Below are positions 1-11,956 of a DNA stretch of 64,000 bases, in pieces (position 1 is the first letter of the stretch; each line of letters starts with the position of its first letter). This DNA is from Geosiphon pyriformis (taxonomy: Eukaryota > Glomeromycota > Glomeromycetes > Archaeosporales > Geosiphonaceae). Under the pieces are notes generated by a model that was not told the DNA's origin, did not search any database, and saw nothing but the letters and a program-made list of their open reading frames with translations. A program made the position numbers and the translations under genes. The stretch covers positions 224,880 through 288,879 of the forward strand of contig JAAOMT010000639.1 in assembly GCA_016748015.1 (NCBI GenBank). Reading direction: 5' to 3'.

Positions 1-365
1 CAAAAAGAATAAGAACAGCATTAAAAGAAATAAACATCTAATTATGTGACCACTGTTTAATCCCATGTGACTTTTAGTATTGTAATGAATGTGACCTCAT
101 CTACAATCTACCACCACACAGAATTTACACGATCCCAGAAGAGGAAAAACCAATCAGCAGCTGTGCATCAGAATTGGATTCAACTTTTAATCTTGATTCA
201 AACTCCAATAATGATGACAACAACAGTTCCAGCTCTGTTCAAAATAGCAACAGCAATAATAATGATAATTTAAATTTAAATTCAGACTCTGAACAGTACA
301 TTGCACTTTTTGATCTCTCTAAAAAGCAGGAACTCAAATAGTTTAGTGACAATAATGAAAGTATT

Positions 366-770
366 ATGCCAGAACGCATACATGATACTAATACAAGGTT
401 TGATTTGAAATATCTGAGAAAAAATCCCATCAAATTGGAACCACATTCATGTATCTGCATTGATTTCAAAGTAGCACTGGAAATCCTTGCAACAACAATG
501 GTTCAATTAGCATCTAGAAGTAGCTTAGCAAAAAAAAAAATCAGCATTAAAGAAGAAATAATTGACACCAGATATGTAGGAAATATTATTGCTATGCTAC
601 AAAATGACTTAGAAAAGGTCTATATTATAGAGCCAAATGAAAAGATAACACAGGCAATATTCCTGTCTCTGGTTAAAGTAGCTTAATTAGTATCAGTAGG
701 AAACAGAGAAAAATTAAGAATTATAGCTAGAAGGATACAGAGATTTGGATCAGAATAGATATACCAGTTA
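366..770 (+). pseudogene. dUTPase-like domain of Ty3 copy A
   Basis: The domain matches trimeric dUTPases, which convert dUTP to dUMP and limit uracil in newly made DNA. Visible motifs in order are HDTNTRFDL (motif 1), SRSSLAKKKI (motif 2, RSSLA intact), IIDTRYVGN (motif 3 with the catalytic Asp position), EKITQAIF (motif 4), and a damaged glycine-rich motif 5 reading RRIQRFGS. The domain lies upstream of RT in the polyprotein, not between RNase H and integrase as in some lentiviruses. A stop at 684-686 and a later frame break show decay. Assignment rests on motif order and spacing; the dUTPase fold is likely but was not modelled. Confidence 0.8.
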
Positions 771-1138
771 ATATGGCAGAAAAAAAAGTTATTAACAAAG
801 GAGAAATTATATTCACCCATCAATCAATTTTTATTCTGCCATATAACCAATATATGTTAATCATAGAAAGAAAAATGAAGAATCAGGCACAAATTTTTGA
901 AGCAGAACCAACCATTTGCAAATCAAGAGAAATTGGACTTATCAATCTCTCAGCCAAAAACAAGAACCATATCAAAATTCTCATCTACAATACAACAGAA
1001 AACATCATAAAAATACCAAAAGAAACTACCATCAGATATTTAAGCACTGAAGTTAAAAAACAGCCACCAAACTCTATTCCAGATTTTTTACAGCTTTGCA
1101 GATATGTGAATATCATATCACAAACAATTTACAGACAG

Positions 1139-2563
1139 AATGAATGTTATCTGCTCCAACCAAAACAATTAAAACAAATAAACATAGGAAACTTAGACCC
1201 ACTTCAATGTATACAGCTCAAGATGTTACTCAACAACTTTAATAACATTTTTGCTGGCAAAAATAAATTTGGCCATACTGACATCATCCAGCATCAAATC
1301 AAAACTGGAGATGCAATGCTAATAAAACAATGAGCATATAGAATACTACCAGCCAGCCATGAAATCATTCATCAAGAAATCAATCAGATGCTTAACAATG
1401 GGCTAATTTAGCTATCAATGAGCCCATGGTCATTACCAGTAGTACTAGTCCATAAAAAAAATGGGAAAATTTGCTTTTGTGTGGATTACAGAAAACTAAA
1501 TAAAGTAACAAAAAGAGATAGCTACTCAACTCCAAAGATCCAAGAACTGTTTGATGCTTTTGGAGGAAAGAAATGGTTTTCAACTTTGAACTTAGACAGT
1601 GGTTACTGGCAAGTAGCCATGAAATCAAAAGATAAAGAAAAAATGGCTTTTACAATATAAGAAGAGAATTTCGAATTTGAAGTAATGCCATTTGGTTTGA
1701 TGAATGCACCAGCCATCTTTCAATGACTAATAGAAATTGTTTATACCAGACTACTATGAAAATCAGTAGTTGTTTACTTAAATAACACAAATGTGTTCTC
1801 TAAGACATTCAATGATTATTTGTATTATCTCCAACAAGTGTTTGAAAGACTAAAAAAAGCTGGATTAAAATTAAATGCAACTAAGTGTTTCTTTGGAAAA
1901 ACTGAATTCAAGTTTTTGAGACATGTTGTGAGCAAAGATGGTATCAAAATAGATCCAGACAAGATTAAGATAATTAAGAACTTTCCAGTACCAACCAACT
2001 TGACAGAATTAAGAGCATTCTTGGGATTTGCCAAATACTATTGCTGCTTTATTAAAGACTTTTCTAAACTGGTCCAGTCATTATACCAGCTCCAATCAAA
2101 AAACATCAAGTATGAATAAACAGAAAACCAGCAAAAAGCTTTCGACATATTAAGAAGAAAGCTTATTCAAGCTCTAATGTTAATGTATCCAGATTACAAC
2201 AAACTATTTATCATCACCACCAATACATCAGGCCAAGCATTGGAAGCAATACTATTGCAGAGAGAACTGAATGGAAGAAAACATCCAGTAGCATATACCA
2301 GCCAAAGTTTAAGTCCAGCTGAAAAGAACTATAAAACACCAGCATTAGAATACTTAGCAATTTATTGGGCAGTCATAAAATGGAAAAAATACTTAAGCCA
2401 GAAGTTCAACATATACACTGATCATAAAAAATTGACTTCAATCCAGAAGCAAGAATTTGGAAATGATTGTTATATTCAATGGAAAATAAAACTTTCACCA
2501 TTTAAATATATTGTACACTACAAAAAAGGAAAAAAAAACAGAAATACCAACAGTTTATTATGA
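1139..2563 (+). pseudogene. Ty3 reverse transcriptase and RNase H, copy A (inactive)
   Basis: This is the RT and RNase H part of a Ty3 pol. RT landmarks are the VDYRKLN block at about 1480-1500, the MPFGLMNAPA block near 1690 and LRAFLGFAKYY near 2010. The active-site tetrad at 1775-1786 reads YLNN where Ty3 RTs have YLDD, so both catalytic aspartates are Asn codons, as expected from G to A change. RNase H starts near 2180 with FIITTNTSGQAL, where the first acidic residue is also Asn, and continues to the YTDHKKLTS block near 2420. Stops at 1330, 1660 and 2117 break the frame. The domain is non-functional. Confidence 0.9.
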
Positions 2564-2599
2564 ATAAGACAAATCTAAGAACATTTCAACCCAAAAATA

Positions 2600-3810
2600 T
2601 AACAAAAGATGAATACACAAAAATATCAACAACTTGAACATTTTATAAATACTCAATGGTTCAAGAAGAAATTATCTCAAAAGAAACAAAACCATATTAA
2701 ACAACAGTCCAAATATTTTATTACTCATTAAAATATACTTTATCAGAAAAACAGAAAGAATTCAGATCAACCAACCAGAGTAATTACAGAATCAGAAAAA
2801 GAAACAATATTATTTAACATGTACTCCAATCCAACAGCAGGACATTTTCACAAAAAAGCAATCATAAAAAGAACCAGAAATAGATACTATTGGCCATTCA
2901 TATACTTAGACATCATCTAATACATGCAAAATTGTGATGCTTGTCAGAAAAGAGAAGGAACAAGACTCAGTGAACCATTAAGACCAATCAAAGTAGAACA
3001 ACCATTTGAGCATATTGAAATTGACTTAGTCAGATCATTAACAATAACTAACAAAGAAAACAGATACATTACAGTAGTTATGAATTATCTTATTAAATAG
3101 CCAGAAGCAAAAACAATTCAAAAAGCAGATGCAGAATCCATTGCCAAATTCATCCATCAAGATTTGATTTGTTGACATGGATATTTAAAAAAATTATTAT
3201 CTAACCAAGAAACTCATTTTGTAAATAGAACATTAACAGAATTGAGTTAAAAATTCAGAATAAAGAGATCATTATCATCACCATATTACCTACAAACCAA
3301 TGGATTAGTCAAAAGATTCAATAGAATATTGTGTGAAGCAATAGCCAAAATCAGCCAAAAAAACCAGAACAAATGGGATTTATTCATACCATCAGTATTA
3401 TTTGTTTATCGAATGATGAAGCAAGATACTATACAAGCAACACTATTTGAATTAGTATATGGTAAAACAGCAACATTATCAATTGAAATAGAGGTCAATA
3501 TATATCCAATAGAACCAATAACAGAAGAAAATTTCCAAGAAACATTACTGACAAGAACATATGACTTAATGAAAATATTAGAAAACAAATGGCAAAGAGC
3601 AGCTGATAACATTCAAAAATCACAAGAAAAACAAAAAAAAAGGCATGATAATCAACTACCAGATAAACCAGTTGAATTCAGGATTGGAGACAAAATATTA
3701 TTACATTGTACCAAAACAGAAAAACAGTGAAATGAAAAGTTTGATTCAAAATAAAACAGACCATTTCACATACATGAAATTTTAGGAAACAGATCTTACA
3801 AGTTATGATT
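2600..3810 (+). pseudogene. Ty3 integrase, copy A (inactive)
   Basis: This corresponds to the integrase of copy B. The HHCC zinc-binding region is near 2820-2950 (CDACQKR visible at about 2937). The core is near 3000-3320, with the glutamate region reading QTNGLVKRFNR, so the catalytic Glu is Lys. The first core Asp context reads IEIDL, and the second reads LLSNQETHF, with Asn for Asp. An open stretch at 3329-3730 covers the region after the core, ending in an IGDKILLHCTK segment typical of the C-terminal GPY/F part. Stops and substitutions at catalytic positions make it inactive. Confidence 0.85.
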
Positions 3811-4823
3811 AAAAAACAGAATTCTAAAAAAAACAGCACATGGAAATCATTTAAAAATTTATCAAACACAAGAATCAACATCAGTAGAATCACAACTAGG
3901 AGCACAAATTCTATTAATCAGACCAGAAAATATACCACAAGATATGGAACTAATCATAATCATCAAAATATAGCTACACACATGCTGAAATTTAGATATT
4001 ACATGCATATAAGTTTTGAGACCACAAAGAAAAGAACAATAGAAATTTCAAACATGGACTTTTCAGACAAAATTTTAAAATTATCTAAACAATTATTTAA
4101 TGAAATTCAAAAATCTACATCTCAAATAAAAATTATAATCAATAAAAAAAAGATAAGATATAGAGATAAGAGAAAGAGAGAGATGAGCGAGAGTTCAATT
4201 AAAACTAATTATTCCCATCTCTACACTCTGCTCAGAAAGAAAATTTTACAAAAAGGAATTAAATATACTTTTCGAATGGAATGTGGAGAAAAAAAAGAGG
4301 AGGAAGAAGAAGGAGTGGAAAAATTAGATAGAAGACAAAAACAATTATATACAATATACTTGGCCTTTGAGCTAGAAAAAATTAAAGAATCTTTAACTTG
4401 TAGAACTAAACTCCACAAAACAGGGGAGTGGATACCAGACAATACTCAGAAGTAGAAAAAAAGGCTCTCTCCAACATATTGGTTTTACAAAATTGGGGAA
4501 CAACTAGACTTAGAAAACCCATATGGAGACTACAACCAAAAAACTTTTAACAAAGAAGCAATGTAACAAGTAGAAGAATTTATAAAAAAGAGCAATTTAA
4601 TACTACACTAAAAGGCAGCATGTCAATTATACATCACTTTCCAATATTGTCTAAACGTATTATTGAATGGATTTTTGAAAAAGATAATAGTTAACAACAT
4701 AAGATGAATGACCAATCAACAGTTCAAAGATTTACAAAAAGCCATAGTTGATATAACCATCAAACATTATACAAATGAAGTTCTATCAACAGACATAACC
4801 AACTTCATAGAAGCTCAATATTA
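3811..4823 (+). pseudogene. Third-ORF (ORF3) remnant of Ty3 copy A
   Basis: This is the region between integrase and the purine tract. It corresponds to the ORF3 region of copy B and ends with the same short motif (EAQY stop, compared with GAQY stop in B). It is strongly decayed, with several frame breaks and an A-rich stretch near 4140-4320. No transmembrane segment or signal peptide is visible, so there is no support for an envelope protein. The function is unknown. The open stretch at 3805-4455 is partly a patchwork of frames and is not claimed as one protein. Confidence 0.55.
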
Positions 4824-4824
4824 A

Positions 4825-4837
4825 AAAAAGGAGAAAA
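4825..4837 (+). promoter_or_regulatory. Polypurine tract before LTR (copy A)
   Basis: A short purine run (AAAAAGGAGAAAA) lies directly before an LTR start, after the ORF3 stop. This is the expected position for plus-strand priming. The same arrangement occurs before the 3' LTR of copy B. Confidence 0.75.
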
Positions 4838-5666
4838 TAATCTTACTTGAAGAAAGAATGCTTATCAAAAAAAGAAAAAAAATGTAACCTAAAAAAAAAC
4901 GTGACAAAATATGAAAAAACACAGAATAACATGTAATAATGTCAGATAATATGTTATAACATAGGATAATTAGTTATAATATAAGAAAATAAAGCAATAA
5001 CTAGTAAGAACAGACAATTCAAAGCAATTCTGTAAAACTAGAAAATACATATATATAGCAGTAGCATTAGAAACAGAAAAGACAAAATTGCCAGACAGAA
5101 ATTCATTAATTACTATTCCCTAATTAAAAATCATATTATTCTAAAATATCAATAAATATACTTATTCAGCATCTTAAATCCAATTGTTTACTATTAACTT
5201 TAAATGTTGATAGTAATTAATACTTAAAACACTTGGGAACAATAGCTCTTGATTACAGCTATTAACAGAATACTAACTTATATTGCCTTGGCTTATTGTT
5301 TTTATTTGTCTTTATCTCTTTATTTTTGCTTTATTTTGTTGTGTATACTAATTAATTGAGGATTAAGTACTAAGTATTGACGTCAAGAATTGCTTGATAA
5401 AAGACTCCTGTGAGTGGGTAGAACACATAAGAATTATGGATTGCTTACCAGAGGATTGCTGGCCACTACACTGAAAAAAAAATTGATAAAATTGTGATTC
5501 CAAAAAGCTATGGATAAAATAACATGGAAATCTCTGTCCATTATACAAAAAACTCCAATCAAAACCTTCAGATTGAAACACTTTCAGATATTACTAACAT
5601 CATTAATTGAGCACCAAGTTACAGGTTTGTTATTTGCTTTGAGACTCCAAATAATTACTTGTAATA
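4838..5666 (+). repeat. Family-1 LTR shared by copies A and C
   Basis: About 829 bp collinear with the copy B LTRs. It starts TAATCTTACT (ancestral start probably TG) and ends CTTGTAATA. A TATA-type box (TATATATA, 5049-5056) is followed by the conserved GCAGTAGCATTAGAA segment, and a CAATAAATA poly(A)-type signal lies near 5150. The upstream U3 part differs from copies B and C and carries its own short repeats around AACATGTAATAATGT. The sequence that follows is the gag leader, so this LTR is both the 3' LTR of A and the 5' LTR of C. Confidence 0.85.
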
Positions 5667-5930
5667 CTGTAAGATATAATCCTACAAAAAACCAGCACCA
5701 ACACAACAATAATCCAAAAGTGACAGAACTAAAAAGAATAGGGACAAACCATTTAAGATTTACCAAATCCTTGTTTCAGCATTATTGTTAACACTTGGGA
5801 TTAACCAACAACTACCTATCAGCAGAATCAGTCTTTAATTTTTATGTTAACAAGAGAATCTCATATTTGTTAAAAATACCAGTAGAAACTAACTTCACAA
5901 AAGAAAATTTTTACAATGAACTAATTCAAA
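5667..5930 (+). pseudogene. gag N-terminus remnant, copy C
   Basis: After a leader that has lost the primer-site bases, the reading frame resembles the N-terminus of the copy B gag: NHLRFTKSLFQHYC, then HLGL, AESVFNFYVN and ENFYNELIQN. A stop occurs at 5789-5791 (CAA or CAG to TAA). The frame begins at a GTG (5720-5722), as in copy B, with no upstream in-frame ATG. The gag is cut off where the 87-bp repeat array begins. Confidence 0.75.
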
Positions 5931-6428
5931 ACCTAATCATAAAACCCAAAACATTTGAAAATTACTGTTGATAAATTTGTTAAAAATTTGTTAAATTAAA
6001 AACTCCAATTATTCAAAACTTGATTATTAAAACTCTGAACATTCGAAACTTACCATTAATAAATTCATTAAAAAACTCATTAAAAAATTGAAACTCCAAT
6101 TATTTAAAACCCAATTATTAAAACTTCAAACATTCAAAAATTACCATTAATAAATTTGTTAAAACTTGTTAAATTAAAAACTCTGATTATTCAAAACCTG
6201 ATCATTAAAACCCCAAACATTTGAAACTTATTATTGATAAATTTGTTAAAAACTCATTAAATTAAAACTTTAATTATTCAAGATTTGATTGTTAAAACCC
6301 CAAACATTCGAAAATTATCATTGATAAATTTGTTAAAACTCATTAAATTAAAAACTTTGATTATTTAAAACCTAATCATTAAAACTCCAAACATTCAACA
6401 CTTACTGTTAATAAAACTTGTTAAACCT
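5927..6428 (+). repeat. Tandem array, about 87-bp units, 5.7 copies
   Basis: Units start at about 5927, 6014, 6105, 6192, 6279 and 6365. Each contains an AAAACCTAATCATTAAAAC-like opening, a CCAAACATTCGAAA core, a GATAAATTTGTTAAA stretch and an AATTATTCAA end. Spacings are 87, 91, 87, 87 and 86 bp, so the usual period is 29 codons. The array lies where gag of copy B has a two-unit 54-bp repeat, suggesting expansion of a coding repeat in the hinge of gag. Confidence 0.8.
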
Positions 6429-7054
6429 CTAGCAATTTAAACTCTGGAAATTATTCAAAAACCTAAACATTCGAAGTCCAATAAATTCCAAACTCTGCTA
6501 TTATACAAGAAAACTCACCTTTAATAGCCCAATGAAACCTAATTTCTACAATACCAATAAATCAACAAAACTCATTTGATGGCCCTAAGTCAGAATATTA
6601 GAATGTAGTTACAATCTACTCTTATGTGTTATATATTTGAAAAAAAGCCAATCTGCAAAAACAAATGAAAATTGGAATCAGAACTTAATCCCAATTCAAA
6701 CTCCACTAATAATAATAATAATTTAAACTCCACTAAATAACAATAACAATTCAAACTCTGCCAACAACAAATTCAAACTCTGTTTTAAACACTAAACAAT
6801 ATATCATACTTCTAGATCTTACAATAGAACAGGAATTAACTAAATTCAATAATAATAATAAAAATATTATGTCTGAACATATACATAATACAGATGCAAG
6901 ATTTGAAATTGGATATTTTGAACAGACTACTATAATTAAAAACCCTAGTCACATATAAAATTAGAAAAAAATAGCAATAGAAATTACAACAACAACATTG
7001 ATACAAAAGAGAGATTTAGAAAATTTCACAGGAGCTTAATATTAAAGAAGAAAA
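6429..7054 (+). pseudogene. Deleted pol of copy C: dUTPase start joined to ORF3 end
   Basis: About 6820-6940 holds the sequence before and at dUTPase motif 1 (SEHIHNTDARFEI). Shortly after, at about 7005-7040, it reads ENFTGA-stop-Y, which is the end of ORF3. Everything between (rest of dUTPase, RT, RNase H, integrase) is missing. A purine tract (AAAGAAGAAAA) follows at 7044-7054. Copy C is therefore an LTR-flanked deletion derivative without an RT or integrase. Confidence 0.7.
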
Positions 7055-7924
7055 TAATATTACTCATAGAATATAGAAATTAAATATCAGTACATAGATT
7101 AATCAATCAAAATAGATGTAATAAAAGTGAAATTCCAGAATTCTTCTTAGAGAAATTGCAGGATTCCAAAATTACAGAATTTTCATGAGAAATTACAGAA
7201 TTTCTGGTTAGAGAATTAAAAAATACAAGAAATTTCATATAATAAAATTTATGTATATATAATAGTAGTATCAGAAGTTAGAAAATTAGTCAAGAAAACT
7301 TCTAAAGTCAGTAGGATTCTTAGAGTCAATTAGACTTGCAAGTCATAATTATTAGAATTCCCAAGACCCCTCAGTTTAGATTGATCTAAACAACTTTTTT
7401 ATTCACAAATATCAATAAATAATTATTTACTATCTTAATCCATTCTCCACTATTAATACTTCATATTGATAGTAACTGATACTTAACTATACTGGAACAA
7501 TAGCTCTTAATCACGGCTATTGACAGGATACTAATATCTATTGCTTTGGCTTATTTTTTTATTTTTTTTTATTTTCAGTTGTTATTTTTTTTTTACTAAT
7601 TAATTAAGGATTAAAAAAAACACTGAGTTACAGATGTTATAGGGACTGGTAAAAAACTTGTAAAACAAAAATAGAGAACTCATAAATTTGAAGATAGCTT
7701 ACCAGGAGGATTACTGGCTATCATGCTAAAAAAAAAATTTGATGAAATTGCAATTCCGGGAGACTACTAAAACAACAATTAAATTTCTGTTTATTATATA
7801 AAAAACTCCATGAAAAGCCTTCAAATATAAACAATTTACAGATATTACCAATGTCAACAAGCACTTTAGCACCAAGTTACGAATTTATTATTTGATTTAA
7901 AACCCCAAATAATTATTTGTAACA
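7055..7924 (+). repeat. Family-1 LTR, 3' end of copy C
   Basis: About 870 bp, starting TAATATTACTCATAG and ending TTTGTAACA, the same ends as the copy B LTRs. The TATA box is at 7253-7260. The U3 part at 7120-7230 carries repeated AAATTACAGAATTT and AATTCCAGAATTC elements unlike the hairpin array of copy B but like the LTR at 11957. The R-U5 part, with its CAATAAATAATTATT signal near 7410, is collinear with the other LTRs. Confidence 0.9.
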
Positions 7925-10900
7925 ATAAGTGTATCTTAAATACATAATAATTCCTTCAATATTATCTTACTTAATAATAGTAAACTTTGTTAACAAGTAG
8001 TTAATACTATTATAACTACTAAAATACTGCAAAAAATTTTGTTTGAATGTATTGAAAGTTTGGGGCTTATTGACTAAGTTTTAATATTACAAGTTAATAG
8101 TATTTTGGAAAAAATATAAAATAGTTTAAAGTATTCTAATATTGTTTTATTCATTGGTTACAATGACTTTTGTAATATTGTTTAGTTAGACTTAAATATT
8201 GTTTTTTTTACTAATAAATTTTTCTAATTTAGTAATTAGTGTATATATTATTGGTACAAGTAGTTGTAATTGTGATTGTAGTTATTAAAAAACGGTTATT
8301 AATACAACTAAAAGATTAATCTGAATAACTAGAAATATATTTGGTTAAATAATAAAGACAAAGTGTGAATTGTTTAGGTTTTGCTAAGTTTAACTAATTA
8401 GAATTTTATGTTCAAAATTATTTAAAATTAGGCTTTGGTTATTATTTTTCTGATTATTATTCTCTTCTTCTGATTTAGTATTTGCTTAATTACTAGTGGA
8501 TTCGAAATTAGATTGAGGTGGCAGTAATTTAAGTTTTGATAATATTGTTAATTGTAATTTAAGTTTCTTAAAGTATTTGCTATATGTTTCTAATAATCAT
8601 GATTTTTTCTGATTTTTTTGAAATAGGTCTTAAATTATAAATGTTTTTGTGATTGATGATAAAACAAATCTTGATGATATATTAATAGTATTTTCAAATA
8701 TATAATAATATAATAAGTTTTGTGAAAAACTGGTGTATTGTAATAGCTTGTTATAGAAATTCCTAATGGCAATATTGCAATTTTCTTATCTTTTTAAATA
8801 GCATCTGATTTTTTTGTTAATATAAAAATTGAAAACTAATTTCACTGGCCAATAATTACTTGTCAGTCCAAAATAAGTTTGGTAATATTGGAATAAGAAT
8901 TTTATAAATCCTAAGTAATTCTTTTTATAATTTTTTGGTTTGCCACTTTTTTTAAATGATTGTTAATAGTACTTGTTTTTTATTGAATTATACTTTACAA
9001 GAAACACCAAATGTTACAGATAATTATTTAAGATGTTAAAACAAATAACAAATCTATAATTTGTATTTAATAGTTAATAATGCTTTAAATAGTTTCTGAA
9101 AATTTTTGGATTTGAAAATTTTGGTTAAGTTCTTTGTATAATAAACAGAGATTTACTTAATAGTTGTTTTTCTATATTTTTTTTTTTTAGTGTAAAGGCC
9201 AGTTTAATCTGGCAGTTGTATTCTTCTGGTAAATTATCTTTAAGTTTTTATATTTGTTTTACAGGTTTTTTACCAAACTATTCTTAATATTAATATCTTA
9301 ATGCTTAATTTTTTAATCAATTAATACATAATATAAAACAAAAAAAAATAAAAAAAATAAAAAATAAAATAAAAAATTAATATTTTATCAATAGTTATAA
9401 TTAAAAGTTATTGATCCAGTATAATTAAGTAGCAAATGCTATTAACATAAATTGTTAATTAAATTGAAGAATAATAATATTAATCTAATAAAAAAAATAA
9501 CATAAATTAAATGATAAAATAATAATTTTATTTGATATTTAGATAATTTTACTTCAAAATATAGAAAACTATCTTTTAAAAAGAGAAGTATATTATAAAT
9601 ATTTATTATTAACTAATTAAAAACTTGTTTGAATATAAATTAAGTGAATTGTTAAAATTAAATATAAAGAATTGAATAAAAATAGAATACTTTTTTTACT
9701 TCTAATACTACTGCTATATATACATAATTTCTATTAAATGAGATTTTACATATTTTTATTTTTTTTTATACTACTTTTTAAAACTATGCTTATTTTTAAG
9801 CAATATGTCATAATTTCTTAAAAATATGCTTATTTTTTTGTAAATATACATATTTTTGATAATATGTTGTGATTTTCTGAAAATGTGTTTATTTTTTGTA
9901 AATGTGCATATTTCTAAAAATATGTTCACATATTAAGTACTATTTTTTTATTGGTTTATTTTTATAATCTGTTTTTTTTGTTTTTTTCTGTATTCTTTTT
10001 TTATAAGTAATATTATAATGTTTTTTTATTTTATGATGGCTATTTTCTAAAAATTTTTTTATTGTAAAAATATAAATCTAATTAATTTATTGTTTAACTA
10101 TAGACTGCAACAAATAGAATTTTTTTTTGGGTTTAATTATTAATTAGAATAATATATTGGCAGAATTTGTTACATGTTTTTTTTGTTAGAGACATTATTT
10201 TATAGTTTTTTATTTGACAAGATTTTGCTATATACAAAACATAATATGTTGTTCTATTTGTCTTATTATTTTGGTTGCTTAAATTGTTTTAATACACAAA
10301 AATAGTAATAGTATCTAATAGCAATTGGCCATATTTATTATCTCCAACACATATATTTATTGAGAATAATTTTTTTTTTACAATTAACACAGATTAATTT
10401 TAGAGATTAATATAATTAATTTCTTTAATTTAAAATTAAATAAATTAATGTTAATATTTGAAGTTTTTTGTTAGTTTTTTCTTTGTTTTTTTTCTTATGT
10501 AAGAAATAATGGTAATTTTATTCTGAAATTATCAGTCCAAAAAACTTAATAAGTTTTTAAATTTAATTAAAAATTATTCTAGAACTGTTGTTTTAAAATA
10601 TTTATACATAACAAATACTCTAATATGTTGTTTATTAAAGATAATTTGAAATTTTTGTATGTTTCAGTCAAGCATAATATGAATTTTAGTTAATCAATTA
10701 TTTTCTATAAGAGCTTAATATTAAGTGAATTTTATAATAAGTACTTTAGTTGAAATTTTAATTCTGTTAATTTTAAAAAAAAAATTGTTTTCTCTTAATA
10801 TTTTGGTATTTCTATCTATAGTAATTATTTTAGTAGTGGCTGTATAATTTATTTAGTAATCTAATTAATTTATAAGTTGTTTTATAATTATGTTGTTTAT

Positions 10901-11956
10901 TAATCTACTGTTAAATATTAATTTAATATTTGTTTATCCTATTTTGGTATTAGTATATATTGTTATAATCAGTTTGTTCTGATTAATAACAGTTTTATTA
11001 AAGAGATTAAAAGTGTTTAGATTGTTAATATTAAATAAAAATATAACAATAAATGTGTTATTTTTAATAATTACAGCTGGAAAAATTATATTAAAAATAG
11101 CTTAATTGTTATTAAAAAAAAATTGGTGATTTTAACTACAGTTTTCTTTTTTAAAAATATAGTATTACTATAATTCAGAATTTTTATAAAACCAAAATAT
11201 AAGACTTGATTTGAATATTTTGTTAAAATTGCTTGGAATAATAGATTATTATAATTTATAGTTCATGATAATATTGTAATAAATTGAGTTTGATTTTTAT
11301 TATTGCTTTATTATTTTTAATTATAATTAATAGTCTAAAGTCTTGGATTGTTATATTGTAAAACTTAATACTAAAGGTGAGTATTAGAATTGTTAATATA
11401 AAAATAAAAAGTATTAGAATTTTGTAAATAGTGAATATTTATATTGTTATTAATATTGGTTTTTATAATTCTGATTTAATAGTTTCTTGTGACAATTTTT
11501 TACAATATAATCAGATTTTTAATAATAATAACAATTACAAAGATTTTGTTTTTAAAATTGTTATTATTAGTATTTATTAATATTTTCTCTGTATTGGAAT
11601 AACTGATAAGTTCCTGAATTTTTAGCAAAAAATTTTTCAATTTTTTACTTAATTAAGTAAGCTTTATATTAATATCTGAAATTTTGTTTATAATTAGTTT
11701 TTTGTTTTACTAATTTAAAATTACAAACAAGTATTACTGTTTTTTGTAAGTTACTAAGATGTTAAAATTTAATAGATTAAAAGATACTGCTTTTTAGTTC
11801 TTTGATAAATTGGTTAAAAATTTAACTAAAAGTGTAATAATATCTTTTAATTATCTAAATTTAGCAAAAAATTTGATTAAATTTTCTAAAATAAATAGTT
11901 ATAGCTTTGTAATCTTTCTGTTTTATTATATTAAATTGATTTTGTAATTTGATAAG
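7925..11956. other. AT-rich decayed DNA, no gene supported
   Basis: About 4 kb with very low GC, long T and A runs and dense stops in every frame. Some stretches, such as 11700-11950, read weakly like the linker between endonuclease and RT of the window's LINEs on the + strand, so this may be the 5' part of LINE M. The similarity is too weak to place domains. Confidence 0.5.

Larger units (their letters stand above)
1..4837 (+). mobile_element. Ty3/Gypsy family-1 copy A, internal region (5' end cut by window)
   Basis: This is the 3' two thirds of a Ty3/Gypsy internal region. It starts in the Cys-rich module that precedes the dUTPase domain and runs through dUTPase, RT, RNase H, integrase and the ORF3 remnant to a purine tract next to an LTR. 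Base 1 corresponds to about base 37801 of the better preserved copy B, and the domains are collinear. Compared with B it carries many more stops and single-base losses, and most differences are G to A or C to T. The RT active site is mutated, so the copy cannot be autonomous. The Cys cluster C-X2-C-X3-C-X4-C-X2-C at 45-92 is retained despite an in-frame stop at 75-77. Confidence 0.9.
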
